Assembly (NCBI GenBank): GCA_012798835.1
Contig: JAAZML010000117.1
Span: forward strand, 1-44,870
Length of the DNA stretch: 44,870 nt
Direction of reading: 5' to 3'
DNA from: Clostridium sp.
Lineage (GTDB): Bacteria > Bacillota > Clostridia > Acetivibrionales > Acetivibrionaceae
The notes beneath the pieces were generated by a model. It was not told where the DNA came from. It did not search any database and saw only the letters and a program-made list of their open reading frames with translations. Positions 18,608 through 29,612 of the stretch are shown here, piece after piece (position 1 is the stretch's first letter; each line of letters starts with the position of its first letter). The position numbers and the translations under genes were made by a program.

Positions 18608-20389
18608 ATGGATGAATCAATTAACGGGTTGGCTAGGACCCATATGTGTGCCGAGCTAAATATCGATGATATTGGCAGGGATGTCACCGTCATGGGATGG
18701 TGCCAAAGGACAAGAAATCTTGGCGGAGTCATATTTATCAATATAAGAGATAGAAGTGGACTGATACAGGCCTTATTTGATGATAAAACCGATGGGGAAG
18801 TTTTTAAAAAGGCTGAAAAGGTAAGGGGCGAATATGTAGTCGCAGTAAGAGGCGTGGTTGCTAAAAGGGCACCCGAGGCCATAAATCCCGATATGCCCAC
18901 TGGGGAGATCGAAATTATAGCAAAAGAGCTGAGGATACTAAGCAGCGCTAAGACAGTACCTTTATATATTGAAGAAAATTCAGATGTAAGTGAGGCGGTA
19001 AGGCTCAAATACAGATATGTAGATCTGCGTCGCCCAGATATGCAAAGAAATTTAATATTAAGACATAAGATTGCAAAGTCGGCAAGGGACTATTATGATG
19101 GGGAAGGTTTTTTAGAGATAGAAACACCAATGTTGACAAAGAGTACGCCTGAGGGTGCAAGGGATTATCTTATACCCAGCAGAATACATCCAGGTAAATT
19201 CTTTGCTCTACCTCAATCACCCCAGCTTTTCAAGCAGCTTTTAATGGTCGCAGGTTTCGACAAGTATTTTCAAATTGTAAAATGTTTTAGGGATGAAGAT
19301 TTAAGGGCAGACCGACAACCGGAATTTACCCAGATAGATCTGGAAATGTCCTTTGTGGATATGGATGATATACTATCAGTAAATGAAAGATTTATTAAAA
19401 AATTATTTGCAGATGTATTAGATATTAACATACAAACACCATTTTTGAGGATGCCTTACAAGGAGGCAATGGAAAGGTATGGATCGGACAAACCGGATAT
19501 TAGGTTTGGCTTGGAATTAGTAGATGTATCAGATTTAGTTGCGGATTGCAAATTTAAAGTCTTTGCTGATGTTGTTGAAAATGGTGGAAGTGTAAGGGCT
19601 ATAAATGCGAAGGGCTGTGGCGAAAAATTCAAAAGAAAAGAGATCGATGCATTAGCCGAATTTGTAAAAACCTACGGTGCAAAGGGAATGGCATGGATTG
19701 TAGTGCAGGAGGAAGGATTTAGATCCCCCATAACCAAATTTTTAAGTGATGGGGAGATCAATTCAATTATGGATAGAGTTGAGGCAAAACCAGGCGATCT
19801 AATATGTTTTGTTGCAGACAAGGAGAGGATAGTTTTTGACTCATTAGGGCATTTGAGGGTGGAAATCGCAAAAAAACTTAATTTAGTTTCGGACAGGGAA
19901 TTCAAATTTTTATGGGTTACAGAATTTCCATTATTTGAATATGATGAGGAGGATGAGCGTTTTGTAGCAAAGCACCATCCTTTTACATCGCCAATGAATG
20001 AGGATATTGATATGTTAGATACCGAGCCCAGCGAAGTTAGAGCTAAGGCTTATGATATGATCCTAAATGGTAATGAAATAGGTGGGGGCAGCATTAGAAT
20101 CCATAGCCAACAACTGCAATCCAAGATGTTTAGGCTTCTTGGATTCAGTGATGAAGAATCCAAAGCAAGATTTGGTTTTTTACTTGAGGCCTTCAAGTAT
20201 GGAACACCCCCGCACGGGGGCATGGCTTTTGGGCTAGATAGGCTGGTAATGCTAATAAGCGGATGCGACAGCATAAGGGATGTTATCGCATTTCCCAAGG
20301 TGCAAAATGCATCATGTCTTATGTCAGAAGCACCGGATGTTGTTGAAAAGGAACAAATAAAAGAGCTTCATATAAAAACAGATATTTAA
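18608..20389 (+). CDS. aspS: Aspartyl-tRNA synthetase (bacterial type)
   Basis: RTHMCAELN...VTVMGWCQRTRNLGGVIFINIRDRSG; FRDEDLRADRQPEFTQID; GLDRLVMLISG. Start 18608 chosen on RBS-like GAAAGGTGTGGA and N-terminal alignment. Confidence 0.97.
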   Translation: MDESINGLARTHMCAELNIDDIGRDVTVMGWCQRTRNLGGVIFINIRDRSGLIQALFDDKTDGEVFKKAEKVRGEYVVAVRGVVAKRAPEAINPDMPTGEIEIIAKELRILSSAKTVPLYIEENSDVSEAVRLKYRYVDLRRPDMQRNLILRHKIAKSARDYYDGEGFLEIETPMLTKSTPEGARDYLIPSRIHPGKFFALPQSPQLFKQLLMVAGFDKYFQIVKCFRDEDLRADRQPEFTQIDLEMSFVDMDDILSVNERFIKKLFADVLDINIQTPFLRMPYKEAMERYGSDKPDIRFGLELVDVSDLVADCKFKVFADVVENGGSVRAINAKGCGEKFKRKEIDALAEFVKTYGAKGMAWIVVQEEGFRSPITKFLSDGEINSIMDRVEAKPGDLICFVADKERIVFDSLGHLRVEIAKKLNLVSDREFKFLWVTEFPLFEYDEEDERFVAKHHPFTSPMNEDIDMLDTEPSEVRAKAYDMILNGNEIGGGSIRIHSQQLQSKMFRLLGFSDEESKARFGFLLEAFKYGTPPHGGMAFGLDRLVMLISGCDSIRDVIAFPKVQNASCLMSEAPDVVEKEQIKELHIKTDI

Positions 20390-20506
20390 CAACTGTATCC
20401 CAGCAGGGCCGTAAAGTTGTACTCGTATTATATTATACCTCTTGATAGTTCGCCTTAAGTTAGATAGAATTTATTATATTGGGAGGTATCCTTTAAACCA
20501 AATAGC

Positions 20507-21112
20507 ATGATGATTCAGAAATTTTGGCTGTATTTATATAGAGGAGGAATTATTACGTCAAAGAATTCTGTTATTAAGGAAATATTAGATTGGTCGATCC
20601 ATATAATAATCGCAATATTGCTAGGGCTTTTTATAGTCAATTTTGTTGCGCAAATAACTATTGTAAGTGGGAGCTCGATGGAGATAACTCTTCATGATGG
20701 TGACAGGCTCATTATCGAAAAGATAGGCCCTAGATTTAATAAGTTAAAAAGGGGTGATATAGTAACAATAAATAGCTACCCCAATCTAGAAGCGGAAAGA
20801 AGCCCTATCATCAAAAGGATAATAGGTATAGAGGGTGATAAGGTAGAGATCCGGGATGGAAAAGTTTTTGTTAACGATATCAGTATTGAGGAGAATTATA
20901 TTAACGTTGGCTCAGAAGGAACTTTACAAGTAGAACCCCAATATAGTGAAATTATTGTTCCAAAAGGGCATATATATGTCCTAGGTGATAACCGATTGCC
21001 TGCGTGCAGCAAAGATAGCAGGGTTTTTGGTACAGTTTCTATAGGGAGTGTTGGGGGAAGAGCTTTTTTTAGATTCTATCCCTTAAATAAGATTGGTTTT
21101 TTATCAAATTAG
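20507..21112 (+). CDS. lepB: Signal peptidase I
   Basis: Catalytic Ser SGSSME, catalytic Lys PIIKRIIGIEGD, GDNRLPACSKDSRVFG. Confidence 0.93.
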   Translation: MMIQKFWLYLYRGGIITSKNSVIKEILDWSIHIIIAILLGLFIVNFVAQITIVSGSSMEITLHDGDRLIIEKIGPRFNKLKRGDIVTINSYPNLEAERSPIIKRIIGIEGDKVEIRDGKVFVNDISIEENYINVGSEGTLQVEPQYSEIIVPKGHIYVLGDNRLPACSKDSRVFGTVSIGSVGGRAFFRFYPLNKIGFLSN

Positions 21113-21223
21113 CTGCTTGTTCTCAAATACTGTGAAAGATTGCATAAATTAATAATATACTTCGGCGATGCTAGGGCTCCGGTTTAGGCTAATAATCGTG
21201 ATGTAGAGGGTTTTGAAAGGGGC

Positions 21224-24200
21224 GTGAATGTAGCACAAGGTGAGGCTACGTTAACTATGAATAGAGTATTGCGTATAGGGTTGGATATAGGTTCCACTAC
21301 CGTGAAATTAGTTATACTTGATAAATATGAAAATATATTATTCGGAAAGTACCAAAGACACTACTCGGATATAAAAAAGACTATATCTTCGTTGATAGAG
21401 GAGGCCTACGCAAATTTTCCTGATGACGATATTACCATAATGGTTACAGGATCAGGTGGGATCTCCGTTTCAAAATGGCTTGGACTTGATTTTATACAGG
21501 AGGTAATTGCAAGCACTAAGGCGATAGAAAATTTTATTCCGCAGACCGATGTTGTGATTGAGCTTGGGGGAGAGGACGCAAAAATAATATACTTTGATGG
21601 AGGAATTGAGCAGAGGATGAATGGAACCTGTGCAGGTGGTACAGGTGCTTTTATCGATCAAATGGCATCTCTTCTCAAAACCGATGCCCTAGGCCTTAAT
21701 AAGCTGGCAGAAAACCACAAGGTTATTTACCCAATTGCTGCACGATGTGGGGTGTTTGCAAAGACGGATATTCAGCCTTTGATAAATGAAGGTGCCGCAA
21801 GGGAAGATATAGCGGCGTCAGTTTTTCAATCGGTAGTAAACCAGACTATTAGCGGGCTTGCATGTGGTAAGCCTATACGGGGAAATGTGGCGTTTTTGGG
21901 AGGTCCCCTGCAATTCCTTCCCGAATTAAGGGAAAGATTTGTGGAAACTCTGGGGCTGGAAGTACATCAAGTAATTTCACCGGATAATGCGGAGCTTTTC
22001 GTAGCTTTGGGGGCTGCGCTTGCCTCGGAAGATATAAACAGAATGGCTTTCCACTCGTTAGCTAATAGACTAAATGTTTTAGACGATATTACTGTTCACG
22101 AGGTAGAAAGGCTTGAGCCTTTGTTTAAAGATAGCAAGGAACTTGAAGACTTTCGTGCAAGGCATGCAAAGGATAGCGTTCCCCAGGGCGATATAACGAC
22201 ATACAGGGGAAGGTGTTTTTTAGGTATTGATGCAGGTTCAACGACCACAAAGGTTGTATTAACGGATGATTCTGGTGCTATATTATATTCACATTATGGG
22301 AGCAACAATGGCAGCCCGTTAAAATCCACAATAAAGATTATAAAAGAGATCTATGAAATGCTACCCGAGGGATCAGTTATTGCCAATTCTACGGTTACCG
22401 GGTATGGAGAGGCACTTATAAAATCTGCTCTAAAGGTGGACATAGGGGAGATAGAGACAATAGCCCATTACAAGGCTGCGGAATCGGTATTGCCGGGGGT
22501 AGAGTTTATTCTTGATATAGGCGGGCAGGATATGAAGTGTCTAAGGGTGAAAAATGGTGTAATTGATAGTATTATGCTCAATGAAGCCTGCTCCTCAGGG
22601 TGCGGATCTTTTATAGAGACCTTTGCCCACTCGCTGAATTTGAGTGTGGAGAAATTTGCCGAGGAGGCACTTTTGGCCAAGTCGCCAGTAGATTTGGGTT
22701 CGCGCTGTACCGTATTTATGAATTCCAGAGTGAAGCAAGCCCAAAAAGAGGGGGCTACAGTGGGGGATATTTCTGCAGGGCTTTCCTATTCGGTTATAAA
22801 AAACGCACTTCAAAAGGTTATAAAGATCAGAAACCCCCAGGAATTAGGTGAAAAAGTTATTGTGCAGGGCGGGACATTTCATAATGAGGCGGTTTTAAGA
22901 AGTTTTGAATTTATTGCTGGAAAGGAAGTTATAAGACCTGATATAGCAGGGCTAATGGGTGCCTACGGCGCTGCCCTTATTGCACATCAGCGGTACAAAC
23001 CAGGGTACGAAAGTACACTTATAGGATCAAGGGATATTGACAGTTTTAGCAGTAAGGTATCAATGAGAAGATGCGGGCTATGCGGTAACAACTGTCTGCT
23101 TACAATAAACACGTTTCAAGGGGGAAGGGAATTCATATCGGGGAACCGATGTGAACGGGGAGCTGGGATGGACCAAAGACGCAACGGAGTTCCAGATCTT
23201 TTTGATTATAAGTATAAGAGGATGTTTTCATATAAGTCACTAACCAAAAAAGAGGCGGTCAGGGGAACGGTGGGCATACCAAGGGTGCTTAACCTATACG
23301 AAAATTATCCCTTTTGGCACACGTTTTTTACGGAGCTGAAATTTCGGGTGGAAGTTTCCCCAAGATCCTCAAAGCAAATATATCAGCTTGGAATGGAAAC
23401 AATACCTTCGGAATCCGCATGTTACCCCGCAAAAATTGCCCATGGACATGTTGAAAGCTTAATAAAAAGGGGTGTAGATATAATATTTTATCCCTGTCTT
23501 CCCTATGAAAAGAAGGAATACAAGGGTTGCGATAATTATTATAACTGTCCCATAGTCACCTCGTATCCAGAAGTAATTAAGAACAACATGGATTCATTGA
23601 AGGACAGCGGGGTGAGCTATTTAAACCCGTTTTTGCCAATGGACAACAAAAAGAGATTGATAAAAAGGCTGTATGAAGTGTTTAAGGGGTATAAAATCCC
23701 TAGGAAGGATATACGACGGGCGGTACAAAAGGCATGGCTAGAGGAGGAGAAGGCAAGGCTTGATATAAGGCTCAAAGGGGAGGAAACGCTGGAATACCTC
23801 GAAAGTACCGGCAAAAAAGGCATTGTCCTTGCCGGGCGTCCCTATCATATTGATCCCGAGATCAACCACGGAATACCCAATATTATAACCGGTTTTGGTA
23901 TGGCTGTCCTTACCGAGGATTCAATAGCCCATTTGGGGAAAATACAATATCCCCTGAGGGTTATGGATCAATGGATGTATCATTCTAGATTATACAGGGC
24001 TGCAAGTTTTGTAAAGCAGACAAACAACATTGAGCTTGTTCAACTGAACTCTTTCGGTTGCGGGCTGGATGCTGTAACAACCGATCAGGTGGAGGAAATC
24101 CTCTCAGGAGGTAAAAAAATCTATACCCTGCTCAAAATTGATGAGATTGATAATCTAGGGGCAGCAAAGATACGTATAAGATCCCTTATGGCTGCGATGG

Positions 24201-25555
24201 AGGAAAGGGATAGAACCAAACTTAGGACAGAAATTGAAGACAGTAGCTATAAAAGGGTAGAATTTACCGAGAATATGCGTAAAGAACATACCATATTGGT
24301 GCCACAAATGTCCCCTATACATTTCCAGCTATTAGAGGAGGCATTTAAAGCTTCCGGTTACAATTTGAAGGTATTGCCTGTCGTAAGTAAAAACGCTATA
24401 GATGAAGGCCTAAAGTACGTGAACAACGATGCTTGTTATCCTTCAATACTTGTTGTGGGCCAGTTGATAGAAGCCCTAAAATCTGGAGAATATGACATTG
24501 ATAATGTCTCGCTTATGATTTCCCAAACGGCTGGGGGCTGCAGGGCCACAAACTATATAGGGTTTATAAGAAAGGCCCTAGAAGATATTGGACTTTCACA
24601 TATACCGGTAATATCTCTAAATCTTGCCGGGCTAGAGAAGAATCCAGGGTTTAAGATCGGACCTAGTCTTATCAATAAAGCTCTTATGGCGGTTGTTTAC
24701 GGGGATCTGCTTATGAGGGTTTTGTACAGAGTAAGGCCCTACGAAAGGATAAAAGGTTCGGCCAACTTGTTATACGACAAATGGGTTAGCGAATGCAAAG
24801 AATCAGTAAAAAGTGGCTCCCACAAAACATTCAGGAAGAATATATATGAAATAGTGCATGAATTTGATAATTTAGATTTATGCAATATAGACAAACCCAA
24901 AGTAGGCTTGGTGGGGGAGATTCTCGTGAAATTTCATCCCCAAGCAAACAATGATATTGTAGACATAATTGAAGCGGAAGGTGCGGAAGCCGTGATGCCG
25001 GATCTAACTGATTTTTTGCTATATTGTGCATACAACGAGAATTTTAAATATTCTCACTTGTCCGGAAAAAGGCTGGATAGAATAATAAAAAATGTGGCGA
25101 TTTCGGTGATAGAATATTACCGAAGGGATTTGAAAAAAGCACTTGGACAAAGCAGGAGATTTACGCCTCCTTGTTCTATATCCAAACTTGCACATATGGC
25201 CTCGGATATTCTATCCATAGGAAACCAAACAGGAGAAGGGTGGTTTTTAACGGCTGAAATGATAGAACTGATAAGAAGCGGCGCACAAAACATAGTGTGT
25301 ATGCAGCCCTTTGCCTGTCTGCCCAATCATGTAACTGGAAAAGGGATGATAAAAGAACTTAAAAGGCTATATCCCTATTCCAATATTACGGCTGTAGACT
25401 ATGACCCCGGTGCAAGTGAAGTTAATCAGCTAAATAGGATAAAGCTGATGCTATCAGTAGCCTTTAAGAATTTCCATGAGAGTGGGCTTGATAAGCAAGA
25501 AGTTTCCCAACAAGATTGCAGCGAAAAAAAAGAACCTATTAAAACACTAGTATAG
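21224..25555 (+). CDS. Acyl-CoA dehydratase activase-type protein (tandem BadF/HgdC ATPase domains plus DUF2229-like region)
   Basis: Two ASKHA phosphate loops ([32 protein letters not shown]), [18 protein letters not shown] and [16 protein letters not shown] cluster motifs, [13 protein letters not shown]. Start could be 21257. Confidence 0.88.
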   Translation: MNVAQGEATLTMNRVLRIGLDIGSTTVKLVILDKYENILFGKYQRHYSDIKKTISSLIEEAYANFPDDDITIMVTGSGGISVSKWLGLDFIQEVIASTKAIENFIPQTDVVIELGGEDAKIIYFDGGIEQRMNGTCAGGTGAFIDQMASLLKTDALGLNKLAENHKVIYPIAARCGVFAKTDIQPLINEGAAREDIAASVFQSVVNQTISGLACGKPIRGNVAFLGGPLQFLPELRERFVETLGLEVHQVISPDNAELFVALGAALASEDINRMAFHSLANRLNVLDDITVHEVERLEPLFKDSKELEDFRARHAKDSVPQGDITTYRGRCFLGIDAGSTTTKVVLTDDSGAILYSHYGSNNGSPLKSTIKIIKEIYEMLPEGSVIANSTVTGYGEALIKSALKVDIGEIETIAHYKAAESVLPGVEFILDIGGQDMKCLRVKNGVIDSIMLNEACSSGCGSFIETFAHSLNLSVEKFAEEALLAKSPVDLGSRCTVFMNSRVKQAQKEGATVGDISAGLSYSVIKNALQKVIKIRNPQELGEKVIVQGGTFHNEAVLRSFEFIAGKEVIRPDIAGLMGAYGAALIAHQRYKPGYESTLIGSRDIDSFSSKVSMRRCGLCGNNCLLTINTFQGGREFISGNRCERGAGMDQRRNGVPDLFDYKYKRMFSYKSLTKKEAVRGTVGIPRVLNLYENYPFWHTFFTELKFRVEVSPRSSKQIYQLGMETIPSESACYPAKIAHGHVESLIKRGVDIIFYPCLPYEKKEYKGCDNYYNCPIVTSYPEVIKNNMDSLKDSGVSYLNPFLPMDNKKRLIKRLYEVFKGYKIPRKDIRRAVQKAWLEEEKARLDIRLKGEETLEYLESTGKKGIVLAGRPYHIDPEINHGIPNIITGFGMAVLTEDSIAHLGKIQYPLRVMDQWMYHSRLYRAASFVKQTNNIELVQLNSFGCGLDAVTTDQVEEILSGGKKIYTLLKIDEIDNLGAAKIRIRSLMAAMEERDRTKLRTEIEDSSYKRVEFTENMRKEHTILVPQMSPIHFQLLEEAFKASGYNLKVLPVVSKNAIDEGLKYVNNDACYPSILVVGQLIEALKSGEYDIDNVSLMISQTAGGCRATNYIGFIRKALEDIGLSHIPVISLNLAGLEKNPGFKIGPSLINKALMAVVYGDLLMRVLYRVRPYERIKGSANLLYDKWVSECKESVKSGSHKTFRKNIYEIVHEFDNLDLCNIDKPKVGLVGEILVKFHPQANNDIVDIIEAEGAEAVMPDLTDFLLYCAYNENFKYSHLSGKRLDRIIKNVAISVIEYYRRDLKKALGQSRRFTPPCSISKLAHMASDILSIGNQTGEGWFLTAEMIELIRSGAQNIVCMQPFACLPNHVTGKGMIKELKRLYPYSNITAVDYDPGASEVNQLNRIKLMLSVAFKNFHESGLDKQEVSQQDCSEKKEPIKTLV

Positions 25556-25595
25556 AACCAAAACGGTAGCAATTATTATATGCTTTCTAACATAA

Positions 25596-25623
25596 GGACC
25601 CCTGTATTATACAGGGGTCCTTT
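25596..25623 (+). terminator. Intrinsic terminator downstream of the activase gene
   Basis: Perfect 11-bp stem GGACCCCTGTA-tta-TACAGGGGTCC then TTT. Confidence 0.85.
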
Positions 25624-25665
25624 GCCGTAATATGTGGGAAACCAACTTGAATTTATGATTTATAA

Positions 25666-25893
25666 TTAATAGTATAAGGATCTGTTGGCAACGATACTGT
25701 CGATACTCTGTGTGTTAGTATAAGGATCATCAGTGTTAACACTTTTTAAGAACTGATTTTTTCTCAGGAGATTTTGATGGCCGCAGCATTCGCAAACGAA
25801 ATTAAGACCATCCAATTTTAAGACCTCTGTCTCCGGCAAATTGAGTAGGGCAGATTTGCAATTATAACAAAACAACGTAGTAAAGCTGTACAT
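25666..25893 (-). CDS. Small zinc-ribbon-like hypothetical protein (75 aa)
   Basis: FCYNCKSALLNL...FVCECCGHQN (two CxxC pairs); minus-strand AAGGAGGAG RBS 5 nt upstream of ATG. Confidence 0.65.
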   Translation of the reverse strand: MYSFTTLFCYNCKSALLNLPETEVLKLDGLNFVCECCGHQNLLRKNQFLKSVNTDDPYTNTQSIDSIVANRSLYY

Positions 25894-26270
25894 ATGTACT
25901 CCTCCTTTTTTATGTATAGAGTTGTTCTATAGAAATAAAAAGTAGATTAAATCTTTTGAAAAAATTATCATAATCGTAGATGTACTAACTTTGTTATAAA
26001 GGTTACTATATAAAAAGTCATCTAACGCACCCGTCAATAATCGACAAAATCCAATTATAATAGCAACACAAGTTGCAAGATATCATGAATAATATGAAAA
26101 AAAAGACGATGTGATTGTTTATTTTGATGTCCATGTAGATCTTTCTATATTAGTATACATCTTTTTTAAGTAAAAATCAATAGTTATCATTAAAAATAGT
26201 GCAATGAATATAATTATTATATAGTCATATTTTCAAATATATAAATTTTGTACTTATAACGGGGGATAAA

Positions 26271-27545
26271 ATGAAGGGATACGATTCAGGAAAACACAGG
26301 TTTAGATATACTATAGTAGCAAAGGTCATTTTAGCTATTTTGCTATCGGCAGCATCAATTAAGTTGGGTATACTTGGCGGCAATATTTTTTCTAAATGGG
26401 ATAAGGGAATTATAGAAAAGATTGATACGGAAACCTACAGATCAAATCTTAGATTCACCCTGCCAATTATTGGGACTATTTACAATAGTGGCAATGTAGG
26501 TATTTCCTTATCCGAACATGCAAAGGAAACCCTAGAGACAATCTTTCATTTTGATATGAATAACACACCTACTATTTTATGTTTTCAATCTCCTTATTTT
26601 CGTAGTTTTTATATTAATGATTACCAAAAACAATTTGCCGAAGGTATGGACAGTAAACCGTATTTTTACATAGCAGAAACAAAGGAATCCGAGGGGACAG
26701 GAAATAAAGGTAAAAATGAAGACAAGCATGGTCTGAATCCAACATCACCATCTAGCAGTATCTTTTATACAGCAAATGAGTCGGATAGAGGGGGTACCCC
26801 TGAAAATAACCCCATTACGATAAACGAGATAGCGATAAATAATAATGAGACAAGTTATAAAATTGATGTAAAAGAAATCATGAGCAAATCTTTGGATATA
26901 GAATTCGATAAAAAGGGGCCGAAGGTACTCATATACCATACTCATACAAATGAGAGTTACATTAAGGATTTAAAGGATCTTAATAAAAGTGGTATACCCA
27001 ATAGGACCACGGATACTAGGTATAGTGTAGTAAGGGTAGGAGAAGAACTTGCTGGTATTTTGAGAAAAAAATATGATATTGAAGTTATCCATAATGCCAC
27101 TGTACATAACTATCCGTCGGATGACGGGTGTTATGGGCGATCCCTAAATACAGCCACAAATATTCTAAAAAGTTATCCCTCAATCAAAATCATTTTAGAT
27201 ATTCATAGGGATGGCTTGGGTGAAAAAAAACTAAGGCTTACAAATAAGGTAAATAATAAAGAAGCAGCAAGGGTAATGTTTGTGGTCGGCACCGATGGAA
27301 CAGGCCTTGAACATCCTAAGTGGAGAGAAAATTTAAGGCTTGCTATCAGACTTCAGCAAAAATTAAACGATAGGTATCCAGGGCTGACACGGCCTATTTA
27401 TATAAGCCATAATAGGTATAATCAGCATTTGGCTAATGGCGCTCTTATAATCGAGGTGGGGGGGGATGGAAATACTATCGGTGAATGCCTAGAAAGCGCA
27501 AAATATCTTGCCGAGGTTATCGGTGAAATCATAAATAATAAATGA
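26271..27545 (+). CDS. spoIIP: Stage II sporulation protein P (cell wall hydrolase)
   Basis: KVLIYHTHTNESY, ILDIHRDGLG, single N-terminal TM; GGGGGATAAA before ATG. Confidence 0.92.
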   Translation: MKGYDSGKHRFRYTIVAKVILAILLSAASIKLGILGGNIFSKWDKGIIEKIDTETYRSNLRFTLPIIGTIYNSGNVGISLSEHAKETLETIFHFDMNNTPTILCFQSPYFRSFYINDYQKQFAEGMDSKPYFYIAETKESEGTGNKGKNEDKHGLNPTSPSSSIFYTANESDRGGTPENNPITINEIAINNNETSYKIDVKEIMSKSLDIEFDKKGPKVLIYHTHTNESYIKDLKDLNKSGIPNRTTDTRYSVVRVGEELAGILRKKYDIEVIHNATVHNYPSDDGCYGRSLNTATNILKSYPSIKIILDIHRDGLGEKKLRLTNKVNNKEAARVMFVVGTDGTGLEHPKWRENLRLAIRLQQKLNDRYPGLTRPIYISHNRYNQHLANGALIIEVGGDGNTIGECLESAKYLAEVIGEIINNK

Positions 27546-27599
27546 TAATAATATGGGAATAATAAAAATCATATTATCTATGGAAAATGGTGTTTGTTA

Positions 27600-27839
27600 A
27601 TGAATAGAGTAGAGCGATACAGAAAAATTAGAATCACTAAAAGAAAGAGCATTTTTGTTTGCGTGCTTTCTTTTTTTATTATGATTATGGGTATATATGT
27701 TGCAGAGCAATCCATTAATAGGCTTATGGGAAGGGGTGGAGGGCAGTCTATGGTTTCGGTAGGGATGAATGGGGATGGTTATTATTTTATAAAATTGTTT
27801 GATAAGAAGATTGTTATGGGGGGAGGTCTTTTGCCTTAA
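27600..27839 (+). CDS. Small single-TM hypothetical protein
   Basis: Open frame with one hydrophobic segment (SIFVCVLSFFIMIMGIYVAE) downstream of spoIIP; ATG 27600 (ORF track uses TTG 27594). Confidence 0.5.
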   Translation: MNRVERYRKIRITKRKSIFVCVLSFFIMIMGIYVAEQSINRLMGRGGGQSMVSVGMNGDGYYFIKLFDKKIVMGGGLLP

Positions 27840-27928
27840 AGTAATAACAGGATATTTTCCTAGTTCTATATCCGGGGGAAGGACAATAGATTATTAGTAT
27901 AAAAAACTATTATCTATTGGAGGTTGCT

Positions 27929-28369
27929 ATGGTTAATAAGACTGGGAATACGGCAAAGAATATTTTAAGCGAACATTCCAACTTAATGATTATAATTAAA
28001 GGTATATTGGTATCCTACCTTATCACATTGCCTATTTTTGCGGTGTTTGCGTATATATTGACCTTTACAGATTTTCCCCAAAGATATATACCAACAGCGG
28101 TAATAATAACGACACTTTTGAGCATTGTTGTGGCTGGATGGCTCTCCTCAAAAAATGTAAAGAGTAAGGGCTGGTTAAATGGTGGGATCGTAGGAATTGT
28201 ATATATGGTAGTTCTATATTTGCTAAGCAGTACAGGCTACAAAGATTTTTCCATAGACAGGCAGGTTGTGACCATGTTTATAGTCGGAATTCTATCGGGT
28301 TGTGTGGGGGGGATACTTGGAATCAACTTAAAAAAAGAGCCCCGCTCAATGGGCAGAGGCAGGATGTAA
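27929..28369 (+). CDS. Multi-TM protein, TIGR04086-like family
   Basis: Four predicted TM segments ending GGILGINLKKEP; GGAGG RBS fixes ATG 27929. Confidence 0.65.
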   Translation: MVNKTGNTAKNILSEHSNLMIIIKGILVSYLITLPIFAVFAYILTFTDFPQRYIPTAVIITTLLSIVVAGWLSSKNVKSKGWLNGGIVGIVYMVVLYLLSSTGYKDFSIDRQVVTMFIVGILSGCVGGILGINLKKEPRSMGRGRM

Positions 28370-28446
28370 ATAGTAAAATTACACAAGTTGCGAAAAAGGT
28401 TTTACATGGGCAAATGCAAAATATAAAGATAAAAATTGCGAATATA

Positions 28447-28475
28447 TAGACAATCAACTTTCATTGTGTTAATAT
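28447..28475 (+). promoter_or_regulatory. SigA-type promoter of the pyr operon
   Basis: TAGACA (28447-28452), 17-bp spacer, TAATAT (28470-28475). Confidence 0.55.
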
Positions 28476-28497
28476 TAAAAAGAACTAAATAATTGAG

Positions 28498-28606
28498 CCT
28501 TTAATTAGGTCCCGAGAGACTTAAAAGGTAAGAAAATTGATAGTAGCTGGCAGAAAACTGTACGTTTATTGGCTTCTTACCTTGTGGTGGGAAGCTTTTT
28601 TAGTAT
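28498..28606 (+). promoter_or_regulatory. PyrR-dependent transcription attenuator: PyrR-binding loop, antiterminator, terminator
   Basis: CCTTTAATTAGGTCCCGAGAGACTTAAAAGG matches the PyrR loop pattern; AAGGTAAGAA (28525-28534) is exactly complementary to TTCTTACCTT (28574-28583); terminator GCTTCTTACC-TTGT-GGTGGGAAGC-TTTTTT. Confidence 0.9.
28572..28601 (+). terminator. Attenuator terminator upstream of pyrR
   Basis: 10-bp stem (two G-U) with TTGT loop and T6. Confidence 0.9.
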
Positions 28607-28654
28607 AATGTGAACGGATAAAGCCTTCACATATAGGAAAAATGAGGTGCATAA

Positions 28655-29212
<558 letters not shown>

Positions 29213-29311
29213 AGGATGACCTTATTATGCAAGGGATCAAACGATTGCAGCGGACCACAAAAATAAGGTTCCTTGTGAGAGGGTAAAGATATTTTGGGGA
29301 AGGATTTTAAA

Positions 29312-29431
29312 TATGAGATATTTTGCATATACCCACAATGTAAAATCAATGGATATAATAAAGATGCGTAATGTTGTTTTTGTTTCCAAATATGAACATA
29401 TTCTTTTAAAGATGCTAGTACCTAAAAAATA
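29312..29431 (+). CDS. Possible 39-aa ORF in the pyrR-pyrB intergenic region
   Basis: MRYFAYTHNVKSMDIIKMRNVVFVSKYEHILLKMLVPKK*, preceded by GGGGAAGGA; the stop lies in the left arm of the large inverted repeat. Not in the supplied ORF track. Confidence 0.3.
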
Positions 29432-29467
29432 GTAAGGAGTATACGCTCCTTACTATTTTTTAGGTAC
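29418..29467 (+). repeat. Perfect 22-bp inverted repeat with 6-nt loop (strong hairpin)
   Basis: gtacctaaaaaatagtaaggag-tatacg-ctccttactattttttaggtac. Confidence 0.95.
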
Positions 29468-29612
29468 ATTTGATACAGGCAAGACTTTACAAGCCGAAGG
29501 CTTCCTAGTCGTATGGGATGGCTTTTGCAAGATAAAATATACCGTTGTATGTTATGGAGACATTTATTTGTTCTCCATTGATAATAAGTTTAATTCAAAG
29601 CGAGGTGTTCAA

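Noticed and set aside
18184-19008. 274-aa minus-strand ORF
   Set aside because: Antisense to the hisS/aspS junction, both of which have clear family motifs; shadow ORF.
22600-22851. 83-aa + strand ORF inside the activase gene
   Set aside because: Alternative frame of a strongly conserved coding region; no RBS or recognisable motif.
29262-29290. Possible second PyrR-binding loop (GGTTCCTTGTGAGAGGGT) before pyrB
   Set aside because: Spacing between TCC and GAGAGG is 3 nt too long for the pattern and flanks do not form a good stem.
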